58,298 bases of DNA from Opitutus sp. ER46. Its GTDB lineage: Bacteria; Verrucomicrobiota; Verrucomicrobiia; Opitutales; Opitutaceae. The stretch spans positions 1 through 58,298 of the forward strand of contig NZ_QAYX01000010.1 in NCBI RefSeq assembly GCF_003054705.1, in the 5' to 3' direction. Shown in pieces: positions 30,438-39,438 of the stretch (position 1 is its first letter; each line of letters begins with the position of its first letter). The notes under the pieces are model-generated. The model was not told where the DNA came from. It saw only the letters and a list, made by a program, of their open reading frames with translations, and searched no databases. Position numbers and translations under genes: made by a program.

Positions 30438-31424
30438 GTGTCTGCTGCTGCCTTTCGCATGCGTACGCTCACTGGCATTCAGCCCTCCGGGACGCTCCAT
30501 ATCGGCAACTACTTTGGCGCCATGCGCCCGGCCATCGATGCGCAGTCGCGCGGTGATTGTTTCTACTTCATCGCCGACTACCACTCGATGACCTCGCTGT
30601 TTGACCCGGCCCAGCGCCGGACGAACACCCTTGGCGTCGCCCTCGACTGGCTCGCGGCGGGGCTCGATCCGAAGCGGTGCGTGTTCTGGCGCCAGAGCGA
30701 CGTGCCCGAGGTCGCCGAGTTGATGTGGCTCCTTGGCACCCTGACGCCGATGGCGCTCCTGGAGCGCGCGCACAGCTACAAGGACAAGCTTGCCAAGGGC
30801 ATCGCCCCCAACTTCGGCCTGTTCGCGTACCCGGTGCTCATGGCCGCCGACATCCTGCTGTACGACACCAACGTCGTGCCGGTGGGGCGGGACCAGAAGC
30901 AGCACGTCGAGATGACGCGCGACATGGCGATCAAGTTCAACCTGGCCTATGGCGAGACCTTCGTGGTGCCCGAGTCGGAGATCCGCGACGAGATCGCGGT
31001 CGTGCCCGGGCTCGACGGCCAGAAGATGAGCAAGAGCTACGGCAACACGATCGACATCTTCGGCGAGGAGAAGGCCACGCGGAAGAAGATCATGGGCATC
31101 GTGATGGACTCCCGCACGCCGGCCGAGCCGAAGCCCGATGCCGACCGCAACATTGCCATCCAGCTTCTCAAGCTCGTCGCGCCCGCGGAGGTCGCGACCG
31201 ACTACGAGAACCGGCTGCGCGCCGGCGGACTCGGCTACGGCGACCTGAAGAAGGCGCTGTTCGAGCACTACTGGAACTACTTCGCCGCCGCCCGCGCTCG
31301 CCGCGCCGAACTCGCTGCAAACATGGACTACGTTCACCAGGTGCTCCGCGACGGGGCCCAGCGGGCGCGCGTCGTGGCCGATGGCGTGCTGGCCCGGGCC
31401 CGTACTGCGAGCGGCCTGCGCTGA
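30438..31424 (+). CDS. trpS: Tryptophanyl-tRNA synthetase
   Basis: A 328-residue class I synthetase. The HIGH signature appears as TLHIGNYFGAM near the N-terminus and the KMSKS loop as GQKMSKSYGNTID. Middle elements RQSDVPEVAELMWLLG and VPVGRDQKQHVEMTRD are typical of bacterial TrpRS. Length is normal. The frame offers a GTG at 30438 with GGGGGC about 6 nt before it, and an ATG at 30459 (MRTLTGIQPSG); I prefer the GTG. No leader peptide or T-box element is visible upstream. Confidence 0.95.
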   Translation: MSAAAFRMRTLTGIQPSGTLHIGNYFGAMRPAIDAQSRGDCFYFIADYHSMTSLFDPAQRRTNTLGVALDWLAAGLDPKRCVFWRQSDVPEVAELMWLLGTLTPMALLERAHSYKDKLAKGIAPNFGLFAYPVLMAADILLYDTNVVPVGRDQKQHVEMTRDMAIKFNLAYGETFVVPESEIRDEIAVVPGLDGQKMSKSYGNTIDIFGEEKATRKKIMGIVMDSRTPAEPKPDADRNIAIQLLKLVAPAEVATDYENRLRAGGLGYGDLKKALFEHYWNYFAAARARRAELAANMDYVHQVLRDGAQRARVVADGVLARARTASGLR

Positions 31425-31448
31425 TTCCTTCCTGCCCGCCGCGCGCCG

Positions 31449-32114
31449 CTAGATGACGATCGGCGCCGGTGGTCTCGGCAGCTGCGCGATCGCATTCATG
31501 ATGCGCTGGCTGGCGAGCTGATAGCGCTCCTTGCCGGCGCGCGGGTCGTCGTAGGCCTCCGGCGCGATGGGCTGCCCGAAAACCACCGAGATCGGTTTGC
31601 CGGGGGTGGGGACCTTGGCGCCGCGGCCAAAGGCTTCAAACGAGCCAAAGATCCGCGCCGGCACCACCGGCACCTGCGATTTGCACACGATGAAGCCCAC
31701 CCCGGGTTTCGGCGCCTGCAGGTTGCCGTCAGGTGACCGCGTGCCTTCCGGGAAGAGGATCATCACCTTGCCGTCGGCCAGCGCGCGCAGCACGCGTTTC
31801 AGGGCGCCGACATCCTGCCCGCCGTCGCGGTCAACCGGGATTGTGCCGACTGCGTCCAGCCACCAGGAGGCGAGCTTGCCGGACCAGAGGGTCTTGCGCG
31901 CAAAGAAGCTCATCTGCCGCGGCACGTGCGCGCCGATGAACGGCGGATCCAGGTGGCTCGCGTGGTTGGCGGCGATCAGGAAGGGACCCGTACGGGGCAG
32001 GTTCTCCCGGCCCGCGACGTCGCCGCGAAAGAACATTTCGAAGCTGACGCGTATCGTGTAGTGGCAAACCCCGTACAGCGGGTCCATCCACACCTGCGGA
32101 AAGGCTTCGCTCAT
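31449..32114 (-). CDS. plsC: 1-acyl-sn-glycerol-3-phosphate acyltransferase
   Basis: A 221-residue enzyme that acylates lysophosphatidic acid in the inner membrane. The catalytic motif is NHASHLDPPFIG (H-x4-D) and the glycerophosphate-binding motif is FPEGTRSPDG. IPVDRDGGQDV and PVVPARIFGSFEAF complete the family blocks. It is the last gene of a minus-strand group; its ATG overlaps the aroA-cmk stop codon (ATGA). It is convergent with trpS. Confidence 0.93.
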   Translation of the reverse strand: MSEAFPQVWMDPLYGVCHYTIRVSFEMFFRGDVAGRENLPRTGPFLIAANHASHLDPPFIGAHVPRQMSFFARKTLWSGKLASWWLDAVGTIPVDRDGGQDVGALKRVLRALADGKVMILFPEGTRSPDGNLQAPKPGVGFIVCKSQVPVVPARIFGSFEAFGRGAKVPTPGKPISVVFGQPIAPEAYDDPRAGKERYQLASQRIMNAIAQLPRPPAPIVI

Positions 32115-34120
32115 GGGAGGCGGCGGGCAATCTGCTCCGCCATCAACTCCACGACCTGGGGCAGGCTGACGTGCGTGGTGTCGATCGAGGTCGCGCCCTG
32201 CGGACAGGCCAGCGGCGCGGTCTTGCGGCCGCTGTCGATCCGGTCGCGCTCGGTGATCGAGTCCTGGTGCCCCTCGTTCGCGCGCCGACGGGCGCGCTCC
32301 GCCGGATCGGCGTGCAGGAAGAAGCGGAAGTCGGCCTCTGGAAAAATGACCGAGCCGATGTCACGGCCTTCCATCACGAGGCCGCGGAAACCATGGATGC
32401 GCCCGACGTCGGCCTGGCCGCGCTGGTACGCGAGCAGCGCGGTGCGCACTTCGGGGATCGCGGCGAAATGGGAGACGTGGTCGTTGACCTCGCGGCTGCG
32501 GATCTCGTCGCCCGCGACGCGCCCGCCGATTTCCATCTGGGCGGAGCGACCGTTCAGCCGGGTCGTCAGCTTCAGGTCGCCGAGCGCCGCCTTCACCGCC
32601 GGCAAGTCTGACGCGCTTACGTGCCGGCGCAGCAGCTCCGCCGTGATCGCCCGATAGAACGAGCCGGTGTCGACATGCAGGAGGTTGAAGCGATCCGCCA
32701 GCGCGCGGGAAGAGGAGGACTTGCCCGATGCCGCACCGCCATCGATCGCGACAATGAGGAAGGGGGAGGAGGGCATCGCCCTAGACGATTTTTCGCGCAC
32801 GGTGCCGAGCAACTCAAAAAAGTGCGGGAAAGTTTTCGCGCAGCATTCCGGGTGTCGAATCGTGAGCCACGGCTGCCCATCGCCGCGCAGATCGTGGCTG
32901 CCGAGAATGCCAAAGCTCATTGCAAACCGGTGGTCGCCATAGGTCTCGATGGTCTCACCGGGGCGTAGAGGTTGGGGGTGAATCTCGAGACTGTCCTCGG
33001 TCTCGATCACCTTCTGGCCGAGCCGCGTGAGCTCGCGCGCCATGCCGGCCACGCGATCGGTCTCCTGCTTGCGCGTGTGCGCGATCCCGGTGATCCGCGT
33101 CGGCCCGCGTAGCAGCGGAGCGAGGGCGGCGAGGGTGAGAAACGTATCGGAGAACCCGCTGAAGTCCTGCGTCACGCCCTGCGGGGGCGTGCCGCGCGGC
33201 AGCGCGACCTTCAGTCCGCCTTCTGCCAGCGGGGTCACGCTGAGGCCAATCTGCTGCAGTACGGTTGCGAAGGCGGTGTCGCCCTGCAGTCCTTCGCCCG
33301 GGCCGCGCAAGTCGGCGACGCGAAGCGTGCCGCCCGTCGCGAGCGGCAAGGCGAGGAAGTAACTGGCGGCGGTCGCATCGGGTTCGACGGCGTAGCGGCC
33401 GCTGGCGAGCGTGTACGGCCGGCCCGCCGCGACGCGCAGGGTATCCTCGGCAACCGGTTCCACCGCCGGTTGGCCAAAGTGCTCCATGAGCCGCGTCGTC
33501 ATCCGCACGAACGGCCAGCGCACGCCGCCGATGAGCTGGATTTCGAGCGGTTGCGCCGCGCGCGGGGCGACCATCAGCAGGGCGGAGAGGAGCTGGCTGC
33601 TCTCGCTGGCATCGAGGGTCACGCGCCCGCCCCGCAAGCCACGGGCGCGAATCTCGATCGGAAAAAATCCTTCCTCGCCAAGGCAGCGGATATCGGCGCC
33701 GAGCGCGCGCAGCGCCTCGAGCAGCGGCCGCATCGGGCGCTTTCGCATCTGCGCCACGCCGTCGATCAGGTACACGCCGGCCGGGGCCGTGGCACACAGG
33801 GCGGTGAGAAACCGGGCCGCGGTGCCCGCGAGACCGACGAAAAGCGCGACGGTTTTGCCCGCGAACGCACGCGACTGGCCGCCGACCGTGACGGTGTGCT
33901 TGGCGGCATCGGCCGCGACGTCGAATCCGAGACGGCGCAACGCTTCCGCCATCAGGTGCGTGTCTTCGCTGAAGAGCGCCCCGGTGAGAGTGACCGGTTC
34001 ACGGCAGAGCGCCGCCAGCAGGAGCGCGCGATTGGTCAGGCTCTTCGATCCCGGCAGCGTCACCTCGCCCCGCGCGGGCTGGGTGAACGGTGGGATCGGC
34101 AGGAGCTCGGGAAGCGGCAT
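32111..34120 (-). CDS. aroA-cmk: Bifunctional EPSP synthase / cytidylate kinase
   Basis: A 669-residue fusion. Residues about 1-440 are 5-enolpyruvylshikimate-3-phosphate synthase of the shikimate pathway: LPGSKSLTNRALLLAAL near residue 22, LFVGLAGTAARFLTAL, and YGDHRFAMSFGIL near the end. Residues 449-669 are cytidylate kinase with P-loop GGAASGKSSS (461-468) and GLVMEGRDIGSVIF. A Met at 449 begins the kinase, but there is no stop between them, so it is a true fusion (this fusion is known in some bacteria). The frame is open upstream to a TTG, but that segment reads repeat DNA (alternating His-Phe), so ATG 34120 is chosen. It follows tyrA and overlaps plsC. Confidence 0.95.
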   Translation of the reverse strand: MPLPELLPIPPFTQPARGEVTLPGSKSLTNRALLLAALCREPVTLTGALFSEDTHLMAEALRRLGFDVAADAAKHTVTVGGQSRAFAGKTVALFVGLAGTAARFLTALCATAPAGVYLIDGVAQMRKRPMRPLLEALRALGADIRCLGEEGFFPIEIRARGLRGGRVTLDASESSQLLSALLMVAPRAAQPLEIQLIGGVRWPFVRMTTRLMEHFGQPAVEPVAEDTLRVAAGRPYTLASGRYAVEPDATAASYFLALPLATGGTLRVADLRGPGEGLQGDTAFATVLQQIGLSVTPLAEGGLKVALPRGTPPQGVTQDFSGFSDTFLTLAALAPLLRGPTRITGIAHTRKQETDRVAGMARELTRLGQKVIETEDSLEIHPQPLRPGETIETYGDHRFAMSFGILGSHDLRGDGQPWLTIRHPECCAKTFPHFFELLGTVREKSSRAMPSSPFLIVAIDGGAASGKSSSSRALADRFNLLHVDTGSFYRAITAELLRRHVSASDLPAVKAALGDLKLTTRLNGRSAQMEIGGRVAGDEIRSREVNDHVSHFAAIPEVRTALLAYQRGQADVGRIHGFRGLVMEGRDIGSVIFPEADFRFFLHADPAERARRRANEGHQDSITERDRIDSGRKTAPLACPQGATSIDTTHVSLPQVVELMAEQIARRLP

Positions 34121-34193
34121 ACGAAGCGAGCAGCGTCGGCCAACTTGCGGGGCGTGTGAAGGGGAAAATCCGGCGGGCGCGCCGCGCCCGCCG

Positions 34194-34331
34194 AAGTGAA
34201 AGTGAAAGTGAAAGTGAAAGTGGGCGGAAGGCGCGGAGTGGCTGGTTGCGCCGGAGTGAGCGTCCTTCCCGGACGGGCGGCCGCCCGTCCTTCGTAGGAT
34301 TTTTGCGGGCCCGCCCCGCAAAAATTCTACG
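34194..34331. repeat. GTGAAA array and two palindromes between tyrA and aroA-cmk
   Basis: At about 34194-34222 there are five GTGAAA-type hexamers. At 34271-34290, GGACGGGCGGCCGCCCGTCC is a perfect 20-bp palindrome. At 34293-34309 and 34315-34331, two 17-bp arms with one mismatch (CGTAGGATTTTTGCGGG on the left) surround CCCGC. The last hairpin contains the tyrA stop codon (34327-34329) and an internal T-run in either direction, so it may terminate tyrA. Confidence 0.85.
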
Positions 34332-35181
34332 GTCGGAACTGGTCGCGGTAAGCCTTGCCGCGTTCGATGCGCGAGACGACTTCGTGATAGTCGCGGTTCA
34401 GGAGCGCGGCCTTGAAGCCGTGCAACTCGTCCTCGAACTGCTGCAGCGCACGCAGCACCTCATCGCGGTTCTGCTCGAGAATGCTTCGCCAGATCTGGGC
34501 GTCGCTGCCCGCAATCCGCGTGGTGTCCCGCAGTCCGCCGCCGGCGTAGTTGCGCCACGCAGGATTTTTCTGCGCGAGAAACGAACAAAGGCTCGTCGCG
34601 ATCACCTGGGGCAGGTGGCTGATGTGGGCGACAATCTCGTCGTGCCGGTCGGGATCGACGGTGACCACCTCGGCACCGAGCGCATGCCAGAAGCCGACCA
34701 CGGTTTCCACCGCGGCGGCGGCCGTGTCGGGCAGCGGCGTGACGAAGCACGTGCGCCGCTGGAAGAGCTCGGCGGTGCTGTGTTCCCAGCCGGTCTTTTC
34801 GGACCCGGCCATCGGATGCGAGCCCACGAACGGGTTGGCCGACTTGAGCGCCGCGGCGGCGTGGCGGGCGATCTCGCCTTTCACGCTGCCGACGTCGGTC
34901 ACGATTGCGCCGGGCGGAAGCGAGGCGGCGATCTGTGTGACCAGCGGGACAATCTTGTCCACCGGCGAAGCCACCACGACCAGGCTGGCGGCGCGGGCGG
35001 CGGCTTCGGGCGTGTCTGCGACCTCGTGACACCACGGCTGCTCGCGCAGCTTCAGCCGCGATTCGGGGCGGCGTGCCCAGAGGACGATGCGGTCGGCGAT
35101 GCCGGCGGTGTGCGCGGCGCGGGCGACGGAACCGCCGAGCAGCCCGGGGGCGAGAATGGTGATTTGGGAGAGTCGCGGCAC
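34327..35181 (-). CDS. tyrA: Prephenate/arogenate dehydrogenase
   Basis: A 284-residue enzyme of tyrosine biosynthesis. The NAD-binding start is ITILAPGLLGGSVARA: the first Gly of the usual GxGxxG is Ala here. VVVASPVDKIVPLV, DVGSVKGEI, FVGSHPMAGSEKTGWEHS and HDEIVAHISHLPQVIA are the family's diagnostic blocks. The fold is shorter than bifunctional TyrA proteins (no chorismate mutase or ACT domain). GTG 35181 (VPRLSQITIL) gives normal length. Placed before aroA-cmk, it links tyrosine and chorismate synthesis. Confidence 0.93.
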   Translation of the reverse strand: MPRLSQITILAPGLLGGSVARAAHTAGIADRIVLWARRPESRLKLREQPWCHEVADTPEAAARAASLVVVASPVDKIVPLVTQIAASLPPGAIVTDVGSVKGEIARHAAAALKSANPFVGSHPMAGSEKTGWEHSTAELFQRRTCFVTPLPDTAAAAVETVVGFWHALGAEVVTVDPDRHDEIVAHISHLPQVIATSLCSFLAQKNPAWRNYAGGGLRDTTRIAGSDAQIWRSILEQNRDEVLRALQQFEDELHGFKAALLNRDYHEVVSRIERGKAYRDQFRP

Positions 35182-35324
35182 GGCGTACCAACCACGCAAA
35201 AACGCCCGGGGCTGTCGAGCCGGCGGCGGGGTGGTGACGCAACGGCTGCTAGGGACGCGGGCGGAGGGAAGGTGAGGGCCCGCGTCGCCCAATCGCGCCC
35301 GCGGGCACCACGGCCCCGGCCAAG

Positions 35325-35410
35325 GGGGATAGGTCCGTTTGGGGCTCAGCCATTGGGAAGGTCCGGTCTCCTCCCTCAATCCCTCAATCAGGGACAGGTC
35401 CGTTTTGGCC
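35325..35410. repeat. Interspersed AGGTCCGTTT and CTCAATCCCT words
   Basis: AGGTCCGTTTGGGG near 35331 and AGGTCCGTTTTGGCC near 35396 flank a short CTCCCTCAATCCCTCAATC tract (about 35370-35389). This is the third place in the window with the CCCTCAATC module. No gene is visible between tyrA and the EVE-domain gene. Confidence 0.6.
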
Positions 35411-35413
35411 CGG

Positions 35414-35830
35414 CTAGCGCGCGCCGCCGAGCGCGAGGATGCGTTCGAACTCGGCGCGCGTGACCGGCTGCACGGAGAGGCGCGAGAGCTTCAGCAGCGC
35501 CATCTCGCGCAGCTCGGGGATCGTCTTGATCTGCGCGAGCGTGACGGGCTGGGGCAGGGCGGTGCGGGCCTTGAGTTCTACCGCCACCCAGCCTGGTTCG
35601 TCGGCGGTGGTGTCGGGGAAGGCAGTCCGGCTGACTTCGGCGGTGCCGATGACGGCCTTGGTGGTGACGCTCTCGTAGAAGAGCACGCGGTCGCCGCGCT
35701 GCATCGCGTTGAGGTTCAGGCGGGCGGCATAGTTGCGGACGCCGGTCCAGTCGGTGCGCCCGTCGCGTAGGAAATCGTGCCAGCTGTAGGTCTCGGGCTC
35801 GGACTTCACCAGCCAGTATTGCGTTGTCAT
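35414..35830 (-). CDS. EVE-domain protein
   Basis: A 138-residue stand-alone EVE domain, a PUA-like fold thought to read modified bases in nucleic acids (human THYN1 is a homologue). YWLVKSEPETYSWHDFLRDG, WTGVRNYAARLNLNAM and GDRVLFYESVT are diagnostic. Stand-alone EVE proteins occur in many bacteria, some near defence genes; here the neighbours are housekeeping. ATG 35830 fits. It is divergent from a tiny membrane-protein gene 29 bp away. Confidence 0.92.
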   Translation of the reverse strand: MTTQYWLVKSEPETYSWHDFLRDGRTDWTGVRNYAARLNLNAMQRGDRVLFYESVTTKAVIGTAEVSRTAFPDTTADEPGWVAVELKARTALPQPVTLAQIKTIPELREMALLKLSRLSVQPVTRAEFERILALGGAR

Positions 35831-35859
35831 GACACGGTGGGTTTGGTGCGCTGCAGCAA

Positions 35860-35976
35860 ATGGAACCCACGGAGGCTGAAAAGCTAAAAGCCCGGCGCAC
35901 GCAGGTGTTTCTGCTGCTGCTCACGGCCGTGATGATCGGGGTTCCGGTGGCGATTTTCTTTTTGCGCGGCTCCTAG
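35860..35976 (+). CDS. 38-residue single-helix membrane protein
   Basis: A very short frame: MEPTEAEKLKARRTQ (charged, cytoplasmic) followed by a hydrophobic helix VFLLLLTAVMIGVPVAIFFL and RGS. The charge distribution (positive side before the helix) makes it a plausible real protein. It is 24 bp before the PIN-TRAM gene on the same strand, so the two may be co-transcribed. No family is recognised. Confidence 0.6.
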   Translation: MEPTEAEKLKARRTQVFLLLLTAVMIGVPVAIFFLRGS

Positions 35977-36000
35977 AGCGCAACCCTCGCGCCCCGACTC

Positions 36001-37008
36001 ATGGACAAGACTCTGCTGCCAATTCGGCTCGTGTTCATCGCGCTGTGCTCTGCCGGCGGATGGCTGGTGTGCTACACCATCAGTGAGTGGGATGCCTTCC
36101 GCGCCTTGGCGGTGGCCATCGGCTTCCTGATCGGCGTGCTCGTCGTCCTCGTGGACGTGCTGCTCAAGGGCTTTTCCTTGCGGGGCCTGTCGGCGCTGAC
36201 CTTTGGGCTCTTTGTCGGCTCGCTGATTGCCTACATGCTGAGCGTATCGCCGCTGCTGTCGGAGGGTGACCCGCAGGTGATCTACCTGGTGCGACTGGGG
36301 CTGTTCCTGATCTGCACCTATCTCGCGACGGTGATCGCGTTGCGCGGCAAGGATGAGTTCAACCTGATCATCCCGTACGTGCGCTTCGTGCCGCACGAGG
36401 TGGATGTGCCGCTCGTGGTCGTCGACACCAGCGTGTTGATCGACGGCCGGATCGCGCGGGTGTGCGAGTCGGGCTTCCTGACGTCGGCGCTCGTGATCCC
36501 GCGATTCGTGCTGAACGAGCTGCGCGCGGTGGCCGATTCGAACGACCCGACCAAGCAGGCCCGGGGCCGACGTGGGCTGGAGGTGCTCAATGAGCTGCGG
36601 AAGATCAAGCACCTGGACATCCGGATCACCGAGAGCGAGGTCACGAAGCGCGAGGATGTGGATGCGAAGCTGGTGTTCCTGGCGCAGTCGATGCGGGCGA
36701 AGCTGCTGACGACGGACTACAACCTGGCGAAGATGGCCGAGTTTCACGGCGTGCCGTGGCTGAATTTCAACACCCTGGCGCGCTCGCTGCGGCCGGAGCT
36801 GATGATCGGTGAGCGCATCGAGGTGGACCTGGTGAAACCCGGCAAGGAGGAAACCCAGGCGGTCGGGTTCAACGAGGACGGCTCGATGATCGTGGTGAAC
36901 GGTGGCCGCGGGCTGATCGGCCGCCGCGTCGAGGTGGAGATCATCAGCGTGCTGCCGACCGCCGGCGGGAAGATGATTTTCGCCCGGCACGTCGCGGGAA
37001 CGGAGTAG
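36001..37008 (+). CDS. Membrane PIN-TRAM domain protein (YacL-like)
   Basis: A 335-residue protein with four hydrophobic segments in the first 115 residues. A PIN nuclease domain follows: VVVDTSVLIDGRIARV with Asp142, LIPRFVLNELRAVAD-like LVIPRFVLNELRAV, KREDVDAKLVFLAQ and LLTTDYNLAKMA. A TRAM RNA-binding domain follows at about 265-335 (LMIGERIEVDLVKPGKEETQAVGF). This is the YacL/Rv3587c-type layout. It probably acts on RNA at the membrane, but the substrate is not known for most members. Confidence 0.9.
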   Translation: MDKTLLPIRLVFIALCSAGGWLVCYTISEWDAFRALAVAIGFLIGVLVVLVDVLLKGFSLRGLSALTFGLFVGSLIAYMLSVSPLLSEGDPQVIYLVRLGLFLICTYLATVIALRGKDEFNLIIPYVRFVPHEVDVPLVVVDTSVLIDGRIARVCESGFLTSALVIPRFVLNELRAVADSNDPTKQARGRRGLEVLNELRKIKHLDIRITESEVTKREDVDAKLVFLAQSMRAKLLTTDYNLAKMAEFHGVPWLNFNTLARSLRPELMIGERIEVDLVKPGKEETQAVGFNEDGSMIVVNGGRGLIGRRVEVEIISVLPTAGGKMIFARHVAGTE

Positions 37009-37011
37009 CCG

Positions 37012-37041
37012 CCGCCTGCGCCGCGAGCGCGGTTCAGGCGG
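37012..37041. terminator. Hairpin after the PIN-TRAM gene
   Basis: CCGCCTG (37012-37018) pairs with CAGGCGG (37035-37041), with an inner CCGCG / CGCGG stem around AG. There is no U-tract. It lies between convergent genes, so it may slow or end transcription from either side. Confidence 0.45.
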
Positions 37042-37135
37042 ATGACTCCCGGCGTCGTCGAGTTCAGTTCGATCCGGCCTTGGGATTGGCCCGGTTTTCA
37101 GGGTCTCGTATTACGCTCGTCGGATTCTCCCGCGC

Positions 37136-39400
37136 CTAATTCGTCGGGGCCGCTCGGCTGCCGCGGCGCACCGCCTGGCTGGCGTCTTGGCGGCGGAGGC
37201 CGTGACCAATCGCGAGTTCCAGGCCGGTGACGGCGTGGTATTGGTCCGCGTCGGTGATCGCCGGGGCGAAGGTGACTCCGGTTGCCGCCGCGATCTCCAC
37301 GATCGGCGTCATCATCGGGATGAACTCCCGCGCCACCGCGAACTCCTCGAATTGCACGTCGGACAGGTCCTGCTCGAGGACGAAGCCGTAGGCGCCGAGG
37401 CCCTGGTCTGCCCGGGTGACAATGACCTTCCAGAAACGCGAGGGAATCCTCACCAGGATCCTCGCCCCGCCGGGGCCCTTGCCTTGGAATATCTGGTCGT
37501 TCGCGTCGAGCACGGGGCCGGCGAAGACGCACAGCCGCTCGCTGGCCGCCTGCGCCAGGACCAGATTCTCCAGGTCGCCCCAGTTGTTCACGCCATTGAC
37601 CGAGCGGTTGAAGTCACCCACTTGCGGCGAGCAGTTTGTCAGGTGGTACGTGTCGCCGTTGCCGCGCCGAAGTTCATCGTACGTGCGTCCCCAGGCAACG
37701 TCTTCGCGCCGCACAAGGTGTCCCTTGTCGAAGGCCTGCCGGTCCTTGTTGTAGAACACGTCGGGCAGCTGGAATTGTGCCTCGAGGCGGGGGTCCGGGA
37801 ACCACTGCTCGATGTCATTCGGGCCGAGACCGGAAAGTCCCTTGCGGCTGTAATCGCGGCCTGGTTCTGGTTTCCGCAGCGCGGACTCCTTCGTCACGTT
37901 GCTCGCAGTCACCAGCGCAATCCGGCGGGCGGCGTGCATGCGGATCGAGAAGTTCTGGTACTTCAGCACATCCTCACCTGCGGTCGTTCTGGCGAGGACG
38001 TTGGGATCGGCCGCCGTCGGCATCGGCACGGAGGGCACCGTCGCGTCGGCCGACTCGTTGCGAAGGAAATCGGGGTCGTAGCCGGATCGCCCGGCGTAAT
38101 CGGTTTCGTGCCAGGGCGAGCGCATCGTCTCCAGCCGTTGATCGGACGCCGCGACCGCGGTCACCACCGCACCGACGGCGTGTGTCTCGCCGATGGTCAC
38201 GGTGATCTTCAGCGGAATTTCGATCTCGTACCGGCGCTCGGAGCGGGTACCCAGCGCCGCCACGTCCGTGGGGGTGGGGGCGGGCGCGGACTGTCCATCT
38301 CCGTTCGGGTCGGCGGATTCGAACGCATCCGCCCTGGCCCACCAATCCGGCCAGGCGGCGGCGTCGGCGCGCGCCGGACCGTCGAAGGTGACGCCGGCGT
38401 CGATCACCCGCGCGTCGCGCCCGAGCTCCGAGCTGGGCACGGCGTAGTTCTGCTCGCGGTAAACGCCACCGAAGTGGAGCCCAAGCACCTGGCCCGTCTG
38501 CAGGTCGATCAGTGCCGCGCCGGAGACTCCGCCGAGGGTGGAGCTGTCGTGCGTGGCCGCCCTCACGATCTTGCCGAAGCTCGCGGCGTTCATTGCCGAA
38601 TGCAGCTCTCCAGGCAGCAGGCGCTTCACGCCATAGTTGTCCTGGAACAGATTGCTCTGCACGTCCGCGGGATTGCGCGGATCGAAGGATGGGTAGCCGA
38701 CGAGGGCGATATCCCGGCCAGACAGGTCACGCGCGTCGGCCAACGCCAACGGCAGGCTCGGCAGGGTGTCGATCCCCTCGATTTCGAGCAGGGCCATGTC
38801 CCAGTAGGGGTGAATCATCACGACGCGCCGGGCCTTGAAGCTCGGGCCAGTCGGCCGATTCAGCTCGTGGGTCGGATTGAACGCCGCGGCGCCCGGCGTG
38901 AAGGTGATCCGCGTGCCGAGCCCGGTGGCGAAGAGTTCCGCCACGTGGCGGTTGGTCATGATCAACCCGCGGCCGACCACGAACCCGGTCCCGCCGTACG
39001 GCAATCGCGAGTTGGCTGGCAGATCGATGCGGCCGACCGATCTGCACGCCGCCTCGAGCCGGCTGCGAATCGCCGCGTCGTCGGAAAGCTGGGTCCACAG
39101 CGGATGCCCGCTCGTGAAGCTCCCATCGACGATGTCGATCGCGGGCCGGAGGTCCGCGTCGATGATCGCCTCGAGCATGTACCGCGAGTCGGCATCCGGT
39201 TCGCGGTTCAGCGCCAGCGTCTCCAGCGCCACGCGGACCGAGCCCATCCTCGATTCCGCGCCGGGGACACGGACCGATTCCAGGGGTTCGGCCGGCGGCC
39301 GCAGCGTGCCTGCCGCAACGAGCGCGCGCAGGCCCTCGATGCCGCCGTGCTTCCGTGCGATGAGTTCGACGTGTTTCTTGAGATCGTACTCGCGGTTCAT
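37136..39400 (-). CDS. Trypsin-like protease fused to a DNA/RNA non-specific endonuclease
   Basis: A 754-residue two-effector fusion. The N-terminal 90 residues are helical. The trypsin-like domain carries His152 (MTNRHVAELF), Asp201 (YWDMALLEIEG) and Ser293 (LGGVSGAALIDL). A Pro/Ala linker and a short beta-rich segment follow (RRYEIEIPLKITVTIGE). The endonuclease domain (about 520-720) is the beta-beta-alpha-metal NUC1/EndA type: FDKGHLVRREDVAWG with His561, and HLTNCSPQVGDFNRSVNG with the metal-binding Asn. No signal peptide is visible. It follows its upstream partner by 38 bp with AAGGA before the ATG. Known nucleases of this type cut DNA and RNA; the fused protease could control release. 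Function inferred. Confidence 0.85.
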   Translation of the reverse strand: MNREYDLKKHVELIARKHGGIEGLRALVAAGTLRPPAEPLESVRVPGAESRMGSVRVALETLALNREPDADSRYMLEAIIDADLRPAIDIVDGSFTSGHPLWTQLSDDAAIRSRLEAACRSVGRIDLPANSRLPYGGTGFVVGRGLIMTNRHVAELFATGLGTRITFTPGAAAFNPTHELNRPTGPSFKARRVVMIHPYWDMALLEIEGIDTLPSLPLALADARDLSGRDIALVGYPSFDPRNPADVQSNLFQDNYGVKRLLPGELHSAMNAASFGKIVRAATHDSSTLGGVSGAALIDLQTGQVLGLHFGGVYREQNYAVPSSELGRDARVIDAGVTFDGPARADAAAWPDWWARADAFESADPNGDGQSAPAPTPTDVAALGTRSERRYEIEIPLKITVTIGETHAVGAVVTAVAASDQRLETMRSPWHETDYAGRSGYDPDFLRNESADATVPSVPMPTAADPNVLARTTAGEDVLKYQNFSIRMHAARRIALVTASNVTKESALRKPEPGRDYSRKGLSGLGPNDIEQWFPDPRLEAQFQLPDVFYNKDRQAFDKGHLVRREDVAWGRTYDELRRGNGDTYHLTNCSPQVGDFNRSVNGVNNWGDLENLVLAQAASERLCVFAGPVLDANDQIFQGKGPGGARILVRIPSRFWKVIVTRADQGLGAYGFVLEQDLSDVQFEEFAVAREFIPMMTPIVEIAAATGVTFAPAITDADQYHAVTGLELAIGHGLRRQDASQAVRRGSRAAPTN

Positions 39401-39438
39401 GGTGGGTCCTTGGCTGCAGCCCGACGTGGGCGTTCGGT

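Noticed and set aside
34121-34321. A 67-residue N-terminal extension of AroA with repeated His-Phe
   Set aside because: It is the GTGAAA array read on the minus strand; the family start is the Met at 34120.
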